Assembly: GCA_947568835.1 (NCBI GenBank)
Contig: OX387604.1
Location: 602,501 to 666,500, forward strand
Direction of reading: 5' to 3'
DNA length: 64,000 nt
DNA from: Protonemura montana
Lineage: Eukaryota > Arthropoda > Insecta > Plecoptera > Nemouridae
Shown: positions 44,354 to 57,865 of the stretch, piece by piece
Layout: each line of letters starts with the position of its first letter
Numbering within the stretch: position 1 is the stretch's first letter
Position numbers and translations under genes: made by a program
The notes under the pieces: model-generated
Seen by the model: the letters and a program-made list of their open reading frames with translations, nothing else
Told to the model about the DNA's origin: nothing
Database searches by the model: none

Positions 44354-47300
44354 CATTCGGTTCCGGAACCATAGACCCGCAGCGTGGGCATTTGTGGTTA
44401 TATGCATGTTATTGTTAAATGTTAACGGTTCCAGCCAAAGACAAAATCTGAACATCAAGACCTAACGCGACCGTAAATATCTCTAAAAATATAAGAGAAA
44501 CTTGAGAAGCTGAAAGACCTTTTAAGGTTTAAAGTCAGAATTAAGTGATTGACAGACTCAAAAGCTCATGAAAACTAAAGCTGGACCGCAGAGCTCACGA
44601 TCGGGCTAGGCTGACATACATTTTCCCCCATCTCTCGAGTAGAGGTATCAAATTCTTAGTGAAAACCGTTGTTGAACCGATTGGGTTCATTTGACAACCA
44701 GCTCGTTGTCACGAATCGAAATCTAATTGCGTCATCAATGAATTTAATTGACATGTTACCTACTCAAAGCATGTTTCAATTGTACATATCGATCTCTGTC
44801 TTCTTGGAATTGCTTCCCTCAACTCCACAGCACACTACAATGTGTGAAACATTAGCAGACGAGCATTCAATGACAAGCAACTCACAAACCAATGCGTTAC
44901 GAGGAACGGTCTCGCCATTTCCTCGCATCTATTCTCTCGGAAAATGATTGCCCTTGTGGCAATGGCTGTCTCCGAATTCCCAAAACTGTTTCTGTTTAGT
45001 TTATGCCGGTCACATCTGGGCGAGAGTAAATCTACATCTTGGTATTGGCTTTTGGTTATTAGGGCTCTTGCATTTTGGCAACTTGAAACATATTATTAAG
45101 TGGTATATAATGCCTCGACATAGACCACTAGGTTCTAAACTTAGCCAAGCAGTTTCTCAAAATGTCATCTTAATTAACTACGCAATGGAAGGATAGAAAT
45201 TGAATGTCGTTCATTCAAAATTCAGAATAACTAGCAATTGTTACGGATTTCTTACACACAATGCAACTATCTAACAAAAGTAACAGCATTCGGCAGGGTA
45301 AATTACACCAATATTGTGGTGCAAGAATTTATATGGACTTGTCGCCTGAGATGGTAACATACTTCTTTGTAGCGTAGCGTCGAGTAAACCGATCCTGGGT
45401 AGGAACGGATAGGACATAACGTAAAATACGCTACCTCAAATCTTTTCAAATATCATCCATTTCTTTTCTAATACTGTCATGTGTAACCGTTGAAGCAGTT
45501 AAAGGTCATCTAACTTTATCTTGCTGGACATGTTCATTGAATCAAACAATTTTCCTCAGTCGCTCGACATCATTGACAGTATTGTCAGTCAATATTAACG
45601 GAAAAACAGAGAAAAGGTAAGTGAAGCGAAATATTGATGAACACCCAGGTGTTCTCACGCCCACTTTACCGCCAGTTTTCCTGGAAAAATAACGACGCAG
45701 TTCTATGGCCATTTTTACTATAAAATGTTTATTATTTTCATTATCATCTTTACAATTTTCTTCTCCCAGCTACGTTTGTTTCAACCTTTTAGAGCAACGA
45801 TTAGGTATAAAGGAAAATCGATTGCATCTTTATTTTGAATCAAAAAATGTCCATGGTTAAATGTAAAATGTTAACAGGAATCCAACACATGCAATTGAAC
45901 ACTGAACAGCAACATGTCCACTGATTCAACAGCGCTATAAAAACCTTGTCAGCTGGCTAAAACAACCAGAAACGCAAAGGGGGCTTTTAAATTGTGTTTC
46001 CATGTAAAATTTGTTGAATTTTCGTACAGGTGAGTCGGTTCTAATCGATTTACGAATTATGGGACTGAAGGCTGATAAGCCAACATTTGTGTGTTTTACG
46101 GCAAGAGTCGATCATTAATTGCTAAATACTCAGTCGTAAATTACCCAATATGATGAGAACGTACCTAACATTACGGAATACACCGCTATATTATACTGGA
46201 TTTATCCACAATTACTACGGTAGTAATATTTTAATGACCAACAGCGACTACCGCCGAGAACTAGCATTATATGAAACAATCAGCCGTGTAATCTGACCAT
46301 TAATCAAATTTAATGATGTTCAAGTTTTTAGATGAATGAGCATTAAGTTTTTAAAAGGTTTAGGCGTATACATGTACCAAAATTTTGTATTTAGATAGGC
46401 ACTTGCACATCAACTGTGATGATCTGTGATTGCAATTTGCTATCTATATTCTATACTGCGTCAATTTAAAGTGGATGAAATGCAATTCATTTCCATCGAC
46501 AGCATCAATTTGATTTAGTTATCCTACTCAATGATCGTATCATACAGAGAGTATATTGCATTTCAAAATGAATCCTCGCATTTCTGTAGCACATACTACA
46601 ATCTTGTTGACCGGTTTGTCCTGTGTAAACTCGGTAGTACACAAGATTAGGAAGTCAACACATTCGAATTTCCACGCTTTCCGATAAGTTACTGTTCCAA
46701 GTTCCTACACGTATTTTCCTTTTGTTGCATTCATAATATATCAAATAAATACTGTAAAATAATATATGTGCGGCAATGTGCGGAGTTTCATGTACCCCTG
46801 CTTCGACTTCTAATGTTACCGGAAACAAGATATCAGCGTCAACTAGAGAAAAATCCAATGTTAAAACTCAAGGGCGCACATCGGTGCTCTCTGAATGCTA
46901 TAATTATTTGAAGCAACAAGACCGAGGTCCGAGACACATGATAGAACATAACAAGTGTTTTGAGCGAGCCCTGCCGCGGCGAAGTACACTCAGTATAAAA
47001 TTGTCTGTACTTAATTGGACCTTTTGTCTAGAATATTAATACATTTCATCCCCTTGTTATCACCTTATATTTTATGCGACCGCATTAGCGTTGTTAATAA
47101 ATGGGTAGCATAGAACTCCAGGTAGCATGAACACCTTTTTTTAGATCACTATAATCAGACGGATTCTACTTATTATAGCTGTTCATTACACGATAATTAA
47201 CATTTTAAACATACACACCCTTCTCTCATACAATAGACAACAGCATGATTGTTCAGATCACATTACCATTTTTTCATGTAATAGTGTAAACTAAATTATC

Positions 47301-47572
47301 GTTTTTTTTTGCCTTAATGACGCATCTAAAAGAGTCCGTTTCTTTTAAGTAAGCTTTCTTGTATGTTGATGCATTTTGGTGCACAAATGTCTACGTGAAT
47401 TCCTGTCTGTGCATTGGCTTGGAATTGTAAAAATGCATCCTCCATCTATACATGTCAACCCAGGCTCCTGAAGGTGTTATCCACATATTTCTTATATTCC
47501 CACACCTCGTTTGATTTTAATTCCCACATTGGTGCAATACAGACCCTAACACCTCAATTGTAATCCCATTGA
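44354..47572. other. Gene-free stretch
   Basis: AT-rich with no array. The open frames at 44669-44947, 44948-45196 and 46776-47039 show no recognisable domain and no clear exon signals. Confidence 0.45.
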
Positions 47573-47642
47573 CTTGAACTTCTTGAAACAAGAGGAGCCT
47601 ACACCGACCAACGGAAAGTGCCTGCTAAATTAACCTTACCAG

Positions 47643-47763
47643 ATGTCGAGATCGATCTCTACAAGCTCAAGATCACTCTCACGAGTCAAATAGGTCCACA
47701 CGACCACACAGGTCCCAGAGGGTGGCGTAGCACACCGTCACACGGCACTAACTCCACCCTCGG
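47643..47763 (+). CDS. Possible exon of an unrecognised gene (candidate 1)
   Basis: An acceptor-like AAATTAACCTTACCAG ends at 47642 and a strong donor (GG|GTAAGT) starts at 47764. One frame is open across it (phase 1 in, phase 2 out): VEIDLYKLKITLTSQIG, then PHDHTGPRGWRSTPSHG. The frame is also open upstream to 47573. I recognise no family. It has no ATG and could be chance. Its exit phase fits the entry phase of the candidate at 55363. Confidence 0.22.
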
Positions 47764-47801
47764 GTAAGTGCATATATGCTCTTCTTCGCGGCTCGTTTCA
47801 C

Positions 47802-47868
47802 GCATTCACAAGCATTCAACGCATTCACACGCATTCACACGCATTCACACGCATTCACACGCATTCAC
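47802..47868. repeat. 10-bp tandem repeat GCATTCACAC
   Basis: About six copies, the first two imperfect. Confidence 0.92.
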
Positions 47869-48948
47869 TTTCTCTACTGGACTTTGTTTGTCACTTATCT
47901 TTAAACTTAGTTATTCGCACTCTCATTTCATATCGTCACAATAAACTGAGTTCAAAACCTGCCCGTATTCTTTACACAAGAGCTTCGTGTAAGTCAATCC
48001 TTTTTCTTATAGTCATCATTTTCGATCAGCGCCAACCAACCTGGAGGACCTACCACCTTCAGGGACGCTACCGGGCAAATACCTTCCTCTGGTGGTAGCA
48101 GCAATCCTTTAATTTCAGAAAAGTCACCACTCTTTGTGTGGATTGCCATCTGAAATTCACTCCATTATAGAATGATATACGGACGCAATGCAGAATGAGC
48201 TGTGGTATGACCACAGCCTGCTCAGAGTGCTGTCTGCTAGAGCTTGAGGGTGTTGAGTAGGCTTGCGTGTTCCCTTGTCCAAGCGATGTTGAGACTTGAC
48301 ATGGTTCCTTATATAACAAGGCGAGGTGAGGGCTGGGCTCAAATATGTCTTCTCAAACATGTCTCAGATTTATCCTCCCTTTCTTGTATACCGCTTGCCA
48401 GCAACGTCTGCGATGGCTTGTTTCCTTGCACACTACAGTGTTATGCATCGCAAACTTGTGCAAGTTGTTTGTATGTCTGCCTGCATTTCTGTCTGACAAG
48501 ACATAGTGAACCAGGCAAAAGGGCACACAGATTACAGACTAAACTTAACTCATTTAGTGGTACATGGGTACACCACCCAAACACCAATGATTTCCTTCCT
48601 TTTCTTTTTATAATGTAATATGTGTTTTTAAATGTATGCAACATTGACCGTTTCTGTGCTATTTTGATATTTTTTTCTGGCTATAATTTGTCGCTGTAGC
48701 TTCGCTGGAATAGAAAATCAATTGAAAGCGGTTTGATCGTCGTAAGAGATAAGGCCAATACCATGAATATTATGGTGGTGCTGGTTCGGACAAAGACGGG
48801 TCTAAACACGTAATCGTCCTAAAATGAATGTTCTGGTCGATAATCTTGCTATTAGCGCAATCACCTGACATAAATTGATAGATTTGAAAACAAACAGAAA
48901 ACCAGTGCATCTATTCTGAACATTGAAACATTGGTTGATGGTGTACAG
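47869..48948. other. Gene-free stretch
   Basis: The overlapping + and - open frames at 48068-48644 have no recognisable domain. No array was seen. Confidence 0.4.
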
Positions 48949-48990
48949 TGGGACAGGGTGGGGGAGGGTGGGGGAGGGAGGGGGGGGGGG
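48949..48990 (+). repeat. G-rich tract with strong G-quadruplex pattern
   Basis: Runs of GGG to G11 are separated by one to three bases (GGGTGGGGGAGGGTGGGGG and following). On the + strand this meets the usual pattern for an intramolecular G-quadruplex. Confidence 0.8.
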
Positions 48991-49996
48991 TAGCCCGTTT
49001 GGTCATGATTATCGGCACGCATCGTAATAATGCAATTACACGACAGAAGTTCGTTTCATAAAATATGAATATTTCTTTATTTATAAAATAGCTGTTCTAC
49101 GCGCTATAATATTCCTATGCTTGGGGCATGTTTTGATGCATGCCAATAAATACTTGGCCAAAGCTAAATGTGTACAGATTTTTATTTTGATAAAATTAAA
49201 TTTTTTGCATGCCATGAGTCGTGTATGGCCGAAAATTATTCCAGAGATCACTGTTTATTCTAAAAATACCCTGAAGACAAAAAATTTGCATTGGTCATAT
49301 ACCTAAACAAGAACAACACGCATTTCATCACGATGCTTTTTTTGGGCATTAGCAAAATCGCAATGCATTCCATTCGACGCGCCAACCGTCGCAGGTATTT
49401 ACGTTCCAGCAATTATTGTATTTATATTTGACCGAATGCAAATCGTTTCTTGAATCGCTTTTGATTAGATTCTTGGGAATTGCGGACAAATGCTTGAATC
49501 TAGTTGCTCGCAGTTACCACCGAACCTGCACGGTAATTACGAACAGAGATCTACAAACTGACCGTTGTACGACTACATTTAAATAATTGCTCTGTGAATT
49601 TCTATCATACGTACCATCAGTGAATAAACCAGTCCGCCAGGCTACAAGCAAAGTGCGCAACGACATTATAGAACACATAAACATTCATAGAAATAAATCC
49701 AGGATTCATCTGAATTGTTCACACAATTGTGCACGTCAAAATGGGGTAGCTGTCTACAAATAGGTCAATTACGTACAGACGCCAACTTATGGCGCTCGGG
49801 AAAGTATGTTTTGACCCAATTGTTTTCAATGGAATACTTTTGAATTCCCATTACCGATAAGACGTTATCAACCGTGAATAGTGAAGTTACAACCCTCTGT
49901 TATTACCACGCAGTAATTTCTTGTCCATGAGCTCTCCAATTAGTTAGTGAAAATATTTTACCATCGTACAAGAAAATCAGGGTAAGTGAAGCGAAT
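48991..49996. other. Gene-free stretch
   Basis: It contains a perfect ATGCAAAT octamer (POU-type site) near 49436 and several TAAT cores. Nothing is coding. Confidence 0.4.
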
Positions 49997-50044
49997 GAGA
50001 GGAGAGAGAGAGAGAGGAGAGAGAGAGAGAGGAGAGAGAGAGAG
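49997..50044. repeat. (GA)n microsatellite
   Basis: AG dinucleotide array with periodic GG interruptions every 18 or so bases. Confidence 0.93.
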
Positions 50045-52141
50045 CAATATATATATTGAGTCGTGTCAGCAATTTTTCCTTATGTTTGTTTGTCAGACAG
50101 ACATTCAGTTGCTAGGCTCGAAGAGTATTCAAATAACTAACCCTCGCTCGCGGACATCATTTTAGTGCAAAGTCAAGCAAAAGTACTCAGCCTTAATCTG
50201 GTCATCATTTAACATTCACTCTTTTCATTAATTCTCTCCCGGATACCCGCATTTCATCGAAGTTTTCTCGACGATAAAAGTCTTCCTTAGAATAATTTTT
50301 ATCCCCTCATCTGAACCAATTAATTTCTGCCAGTTTGTAAGATGACATCACTGCTTTCAGGCTTTCTAGCAAACAAAATGTCTGCTATGTATCAATTGAT
50401 GAAACTCTGTCGAACACCAGCAAAAGCACGATTTAATCGAGGGTGAAAAATCCGAGTTTGATCTCCAGGCATCGGCCACCCGTGATTAGTACAGTAATTA
50501 GCGCTATACAGCATCCAGTCAGTCGACCCTCACCGACCCTCGCCAACCCACGTTGCTCCTTTAGCATAGCGTACAAGAGAAATAAAATTCATTAAAACTC
50601 TCCCATATGCGTAGCGGACACAACGCGAGCGCTTCTTGCTTGCCGGGTGGACGCCATGATCCCAACAAGACGATCCGCTGGTATATTATTATAATATATT
50701 GCAACGTAATTTGTAATATATTTTCCTGAGGCGATCTATCTAATTGAACTGGCTGGATGGTCTCGAGCAGTCTCAAGCAGCTTCCTCTACCCTACGACCG
50801 TCGTACGACCGTATGGCGCGTAGTCTAAGCCGCAGGGTCACCTCTGCACCGCTTGTAAGATACTCGAATATCTTAGACAAGCGTTAATCCTTCTGAGAAA
50901 CCATTAGTGGCACTGTGCCAGGTCAACCTAGGTTCGAGAAAAAGTTTCATTAAAATTCAATTAATACAAGTTGTTTTTGACGCGTGATCAATTGATTATG
51001 AGGTCTGCGATCGGATCAGATTGACTAAGACGCTCGTAGCGTGACTGACTGCTAGGCTTATTAAGATCCTATTCCTGTACCATTATGATAATATTATAAT
51101 ATATCCTATCGAAGAATGGATGGACCTACTCCCGGCTCACTAACTAAGACGAAAGGCGCAAGACGAAATCAAGCGCCACACAGAGTGATCTTTGAAATTT
51201 GATCGCATGATAGAAAATGATGGAAAACATCTATTCGGCGAGACGCATCACCTTGGTCCTTAACTAATTAAACATAATAGCTTGCATAATTAGCCAGCGA
51301 GAGTGGAGAGTTAAGAGCAATGGGAGTCATTAACGCTATTCTTATGCGGCTAATGCATTGGATTTTTGACTGATTATAATTATTCACAGGCGAAGGGTGC
51401 AGATTTCTGTGGCGTAATAAAATCCGTTTGAAAATCTCCGTCGATTAATCTACCCGTAAAAACACACTCATTTGAAAATGACCAAATGTTTGACCAAAAT
51501 GTAAACACAGTTTCAGTATTAATGACGTAGCTTGCAAAAAGATATGTTTACATCCGATTATTCTGTCTTAGTAATAGTAATTTGAAATTGACAAATTTAG
51601 TCACCATTGAATAATTGGTGTGTTCTGTGTATGGGACATATCACTTATGTCATCTGCACTCAAAACATTTCAGCTTGTTATTTTTTTCCTTCTGACAATT
51701 AAGAATGATGAATCAGGATAAAAAGATCCATGTGGATGACTTGCTCAACTGACACAACTGAAAGTAATGCTCTACCACCGCCAACTCTACTCTAACAGGC
51801 GGCCAATGACTGGCTGCTATTTCAAAAAGAGAACAGATCATTAACTATTTTTTGAAAACTGATTTTTCTTGAGTTAAAGTCAGCCCTGGCTAGGGGTAGG
51901 GCGGCCCTGGAGGCAAAGGGGCTGAAAGGGGCATATCACGTCAAAGCTGCCTTGCTCGGTCGTCAATGCCACAGCTCAGAGGAGACGGAGGAGGGGGGGA
52001 GTGGTCACCACTCGAGTAAAGACCGTCAGAAGAAAAGATGATTGTCAGCTGAGTCAGATTGATGAAAGATTGTCATGTTAAGTATTAGTTGTCTAAGATG
52101 TTTGGGACTGTCTACAGTGGCGTAAACGCACTTTCACATGA
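50045..52141. other. Gene-free stretch
   Basis: AT-rich with scattered homeodomain-type TAATTA/TAATC cores, especially 51240-51460. No exon, array or RNA gene is recognised. Confidence 0.4.
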
Positions 52142-52164
52142 CCCCCCTCCCCCCCCCCCCCCTC
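52142..52164. repeat. Poly-C tract
   Basis: C run with a single T near its start and one near its end. Confidence 0.9.
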
Positions 52165-52227
52165 CAACATGTGCTACTGTTATATAATCAGATGTAAATT
52201 GTGTAAATCCTTCAGAAATAAATATTA

Positions 52228-53801
<1,574 letters not shown>

Positions 53802-53847
53802 TGGACTCGCCGTGGACTCGCCGTGGACTCGTCGCGGACTCGTTGTG
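53802..53847. repeat. 11-bp tandem repeat TGGACTCGCCG
   Basis: Four copies, the last two diverged (CGTCG, CGTTG). Confidence 0.85.
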
Positions 53848-54130
53848 GCATGCCACAGCACATCGTCACAATGGTGCCTAGTCTACAGGTATAATATGAT
53901 TCGCTACGATGGAGCATACACTTTTCGAAATGACTGCCAGCCAGGGTAAAGAGACGTAGGATTAGTGGACGTAAGGTCTTCTTCATTGATCCTCTCGAGC
54001 GGATATCACTGGCACTTCCACACACTGCCCACTTTACCACACACTACCAAGGGTCTAAGCCACATTTTTTTAAACATTGAGCCCAAAGAACGATCTCGCA
54101 CCAGCTTGTGGGTTCATCCCCAGCTTAATA

Positions 54131-54210
54131 TCCCCCTCCCCCACCCACACAGCCACCCACTCCTACCCCCCCCCCCCCACCCCACCCCTTTCCACCATAC
54201 CCCCACCCAA
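54131..54210. repeat. C-rich low-complexity tract
   Basis: Mostly CCCAC/CCCC words including a C13-14 run at 54166-54178. The Pro-rich frames over it are not taken as genes. Confidence 0.85.
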
Positions 54211-55178
54211 CCTCTTCCGATGCTCATCCGCGTTGCAGCTTCTGCCTCAACTAATGATATTTCTCAGAGAGACAATCAACATTAGCCCAGAAATTTACAA
54301 CTACTAATGAGCTTTTTATTACTAATGAATAATGCGGCTGGAAGTAGAACTATTAAAACTAAGCTTATATTGCTCACCCCTAATCACCACATACATCAAT
54401 TAACCAATTATACCATCTGCAGATTAAACCTATAACCTCAATTAATTTGCCTGACGTAATGATAATGAAACTATGAGTCAACTTGCCAAAATGGTGGGTG
54501 CTAGGTCAGCTTTTACAACGTTCGACAAAATTTCGTGCTGTAGACTTAAGAAATATAAAAGGAAATACAAGATTGTTGAAATACGCGAGTATTTCTATTC
54601 CCAGGCCCCAGGGTTTAATTTTCTAAAGTCCATTTTGTAAGATATTAAATCTTGAAGGAAAATATCTTAATTTTTTCTTCGTAACACTACATGTTCGTCG
54701 AAATACTATTCCAAATGAGAAGCTTGATCCGGAATGTCACTGGTTGTATTAGTTGTATTGGTTGTTATTGGGGGTACGTATGATACCGATTTAATAAATG
54801 CTTTGCTTACATTTGGCGGCAGCAGGATTCAAATGTATGTGGAGCCGGAATTTTGCTAGCAAATTGATGATTCGACAATTTTATTGATACTCGGTGTTCG
54901 AAACGAGAAACTTGCATTATGTAGTTGGAACAATTGCATCGCTACTTTAGACTGCGCAAAACAAAAGATAATGTTACACATTGGAATTGTTATTCTTTAG
55001 CATACGCCGGCGGCGTCATGAAGTTATTACTACTTTCATAAGAATCTAATTTCTTTGTAATATTCACAAACTCCTAACTTGGAAATAAGCCATACAGGTA
55101 CTATTAGCGGACTGTTCTATTAGTAGATAAGGAGGGAAATCAAGGAAGTAAAACAAATGTTGAAAAGACGATACCGCC
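54211..55178. other. Gene-free stretch
   Basis: AT-rich, with no array or exon. Confidence 0.45.
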
Positions 55179-55248
55179 GGAGTCGGCTACATGGAGTCGG
55201 CTACATGGAGTCGGCTACATGGAGTCGGCTACATGGAGTCGGCTACAT
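55179..55248. repeat. 14-bp tandem repeat GGAGTCGGCTACAT, 5 copies
   Basis: Five perfect copies. Confidence 0.96.
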
Positions 55249-55362
55249 GCCCAGCTCTAGGCCAGCGCCACACGGGGGTGTTATAAGGGTGGACTATTCA
55301 CTTTTAAGATAACCGAGTTTACGTTGGGAGATTTATTGCCCCAGTATTTTTATTCTTTCAAG

Positions 55363-55492
55363 GCAAACAATAAAGTATGGAGTTCTATGTGAAAGCCAAT
55401 GGAAGGAGTCAGAAATGGAAATAAGAAATGGAGAAGAATGGGGCTGGGAAGATGCACATCGGAATGATGCACCACACTTCCCATCCTATTTG
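55363..55492 (+). CDS. Possible exon of an unrecognised gene (candidate 2)
   Basis: A strong acceptor (ATTTTTATTCTTTCAAG, ending 55362) and a strong donor (TTG|GTAAGT) bound 130 nt with one fully open frame (phase 2 in, phase 0 out). It includes YGVLCESQWKESEMEIRNGE, then EWGWEDAHRNDAPHFPSYL. No family is recognised. The best-supported of the downstream candidates, but without a homologue it may be a non-coding RNA exon or chance. Confidence 0.3.
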
Positions 55493-55689
55493 GTAAGTTG
55501 TAGATCTGAAACTTGCCCCAGCTTTCTTATCCTCCCTAATTCAAGCAAAGTGGATACGGCATTAACATTGCAGTGTGGATCGAAACTCCTGTCTTCTCTT
55601 TGCTTCATTGACAGGTGACAGTTGCTGCCAGATACCGTCGAGTGACTTTCAGTCTCTCAATCTGAGAGTCCATCAGCTACCTCCAAGAT

Positions 55690-55725
55690 CCCAGCCTCCC
55701 AGCCTCCCAGCCTCCCAGCCTCCCA
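55690..55725. repeat. 8-bp tandem repeat CCCAGCCT
   Basis: Four perfect copies and a partial one. Confidence 0.92.
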
Positions 55726-56780
55726 TGGCATCCCACCAACCCTATCTCTGATGAAACTTGGACGAAACGTTGTTGCCTACCTTGAACACTGAACAAAACT
55801 AAGTACTTTTTCGTGTTATTAATGTCGCTTGGCTGTCGATTCACATTGGAATGAAAGGCGAGCTTAGATAAAAAATGGATTCGAATCCGTGTAGACTTTA
55901 AGCGTTTTATCACACATCTCTATCGTGTTCATAGCTGGCCCATCCAACAATTATTTGAACCCATTAAAACCATGCCTACCAATTTTACAAATTACCGTAC
56001 AAAAATAGGTTCCCTCATCTACTAAGTAAAGTAAATGATTAAAAGGCTGCTCGTCAATTATTTCTAAATGATCGCGATTCTCTTTGACTAAGCTATCGAG
56101 GGCGTTCTCGACCCCGCAAAGAGGGCCGGACGCTCTTGTGGTATTATTAAATTCTAAACGGTCTACCATTAAATATATCAAAATAACTAGGCGACTCCCT
56201 TCATTATTATTCATGTTGGTTTTCCATCGCTCGCCATCTTTTAGTGTGTGAGGGATCAACCCTTACATGGCATTTAGTTAATTCTTTAAAGCATTACTGC
56301 AATCGAACGGCAGCAGTGGAAACGAGTCTTTGATAACTAATTGGACTGAATGGGAGGCGAAACGTGCTACCCGTTTAACATTGGCAGGACACAACGTACC
56401 CGACGCGGCAGTGCCGTTACAATATTTATTCGAGCATGGGCCGAAAATCGGCTGTAAATAGATATTGGAGTGACACGTCCTGCTAGCGATTGGCTGTTGC
56501 CGCACGGACAGACGTCCGGCCGGGAGATTCTGTCCAGAGACACCGAGTTACCAGCCATCGAGCCGGGTCAGAGGTGGACATTGACGGCCAGAGAACCGCA
56601 TTGCCGCAATGATGTTCTTTCCGTCCTTTACGGGAACGAGAACGGGAACTCGGATGCTAATATTTATAGTCTTGGGACTTCTATGACGCACATGCGTCAG
56701 TAGTGGCATACACTCAATTCTATTAGGCATTTGAACAATGTTCTTCCAATTTCCCTTGTGCTGCAGGGCAGGACAGCAGT
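55726..56780. other. Gene-free stretch
   Basis: It contains a moderately GC- and CpG-rich patch at 56460-56660. Overlapping open frames on both strands have no recognisable domain. Confidence 0.4.
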
Positions 56781-56803
56781 GGGGGGGGGGGGGGGGGGGG
56801 GGG
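56781..56803 (+). repeat. Poly-G tract (23)
   Basis: Uninterrupted G run, 94 bp before a C18 run on the same strand. Confidence 0.95.
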
Positions 56804-56897
56804 CTGGATTTCGTGAACTGTGATACTGATGAGATCGGCGGTCGAGCGGAGTCCGTAAATACTTACATCGGTTAGATTTCCTAGTCACCCTGTCACT

Positions 56898-56915
56898 CCC
56901 CCCCCCCCCCCCCCC
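56898..56915 (+). repeat. Poly-C tract (18)
   Basis: Uninterrupted C run, complementary to the G23 tract upstream. Confidence 0.95.
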
Positions 56916-57057
56916 GTCGACCATCCAATAGACAACCAGCCCCACGAGGGGATGACAGAATAGTCCGATCAAATCCGTGGCCGCGATTCGGAAAATGTGG
57001 CCGGCGCAAATACGCTAGGCACGCTCGTTTTGAAAATAAGTTTGCTCTATCTGCCAC

Positions 57058-57302
57058 ATGCCCGATGCCCGATGCCCCATGCCCCATGCCCCATGCCCCA
57101 AGCCCCATCCCCGATGTCCCATGCCCCATGCCCCATGCCCGATGTTCCATGCCCCATGCCCCATGCCCCATGCCCCATGTCCCATGCCCCATGCCCCATG
57201 CCCGATGCCCCATGCCCCATGCCCCATGCCCCAAACCCCATGCCCGATGCCCCATGCCCGATGCCCCATGCCCCATGCCCCATGTCCCATGTCCCATGCC
57301 CC
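57058..57302. repeat. 7-bp minisatellite ATGCCCC, about 35 copies
   Basis: Variants are ATGCCCG, ATGTCCC and AAGCCCC. The minus strand reads (GGGGCAT)n: G4 runs with three-base loops, a strong quadruplex pattern. Since 7 is not a multiple of 3 and the unit has no stop, several frames remain open on both strands (up to 175 codons); none is treated as a gene. Confidence 0.95.
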
Positions 57303-57789
57303 TGCTCGCGTTCCTTGCCGTGTACCGCGGCCATGCCCCACCTGCGTGTCTCGACTCAAGGTGGGCGTCAAGACAGATTGCGTGCCACCGAAAGTGCATC
57401 ACGAAAGTGCGTGTGCCGGCATGCCTGTACCTGTAGTTATGCGAGCGAACGTGCCGAAAACTTACTTCGAGGCGTGAAATCGTTTCAGATTAAATTTGTG
57501 GCGCGCTGCGTTATGTTTTTATAATGCGATGCAATCACACAATATGATCATCCCTGACCTAGCTGACCAGACCACGACATGCTCATTATTATAATATCAT
57601 TATTAATTGAATGATTAAAGTTTACGCTTTATTTAGAGGTAGGTATACATATTTTATAAAGTCTCCCTTATGTTGAAACCCTGTACTCGGTGGTATTCAT
57701 CGACTGCATACTTCATTGAGAGTCATTTCGGTGTATGTAACGTTCCCTGCTATTCCAGACACATTTTTCAATTCATTTTCTCATGGCAG
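57303..57789. other. Gene-free stretch
   Basis: Nothing recognised beyond the end of the 7-bp array. Confidence 0.4.
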
Positions 57790-57865
57790 GTGGGGCTGGA
57801 GAAGACCGTGGCCGGGGGGCAATGGGAGATGGGGGGGAGGGATGACTCGGAGAAACATTTTGAAA
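57790..57865 (+). CDS. Possible exon of an unrecognised gene (candidate 3)
   Basis: The acceptor is TTTTCTCATGGCAG (ending 57789) and the donor is GAAA|GTGAGC. The open frame, phase 0 in and phase 1 out, encodes VGLEKTVAGGQWEMGG, then RDDSEKHFE. The entry phase matches the exit phase of the candidate at 55363. The frame stays open past the donor to 58134. No family is recognised. Confidence 0.18.

Noticed and set aside
45614..49995. Shared 15-mer GGTAAGTGAAGCGAA at 45615 and 49981, both donor-like
   Set aside because: Flanks do not match, and about two chance 15-mer matches are expected within 64 kb, so no duplicated exon is inferred.
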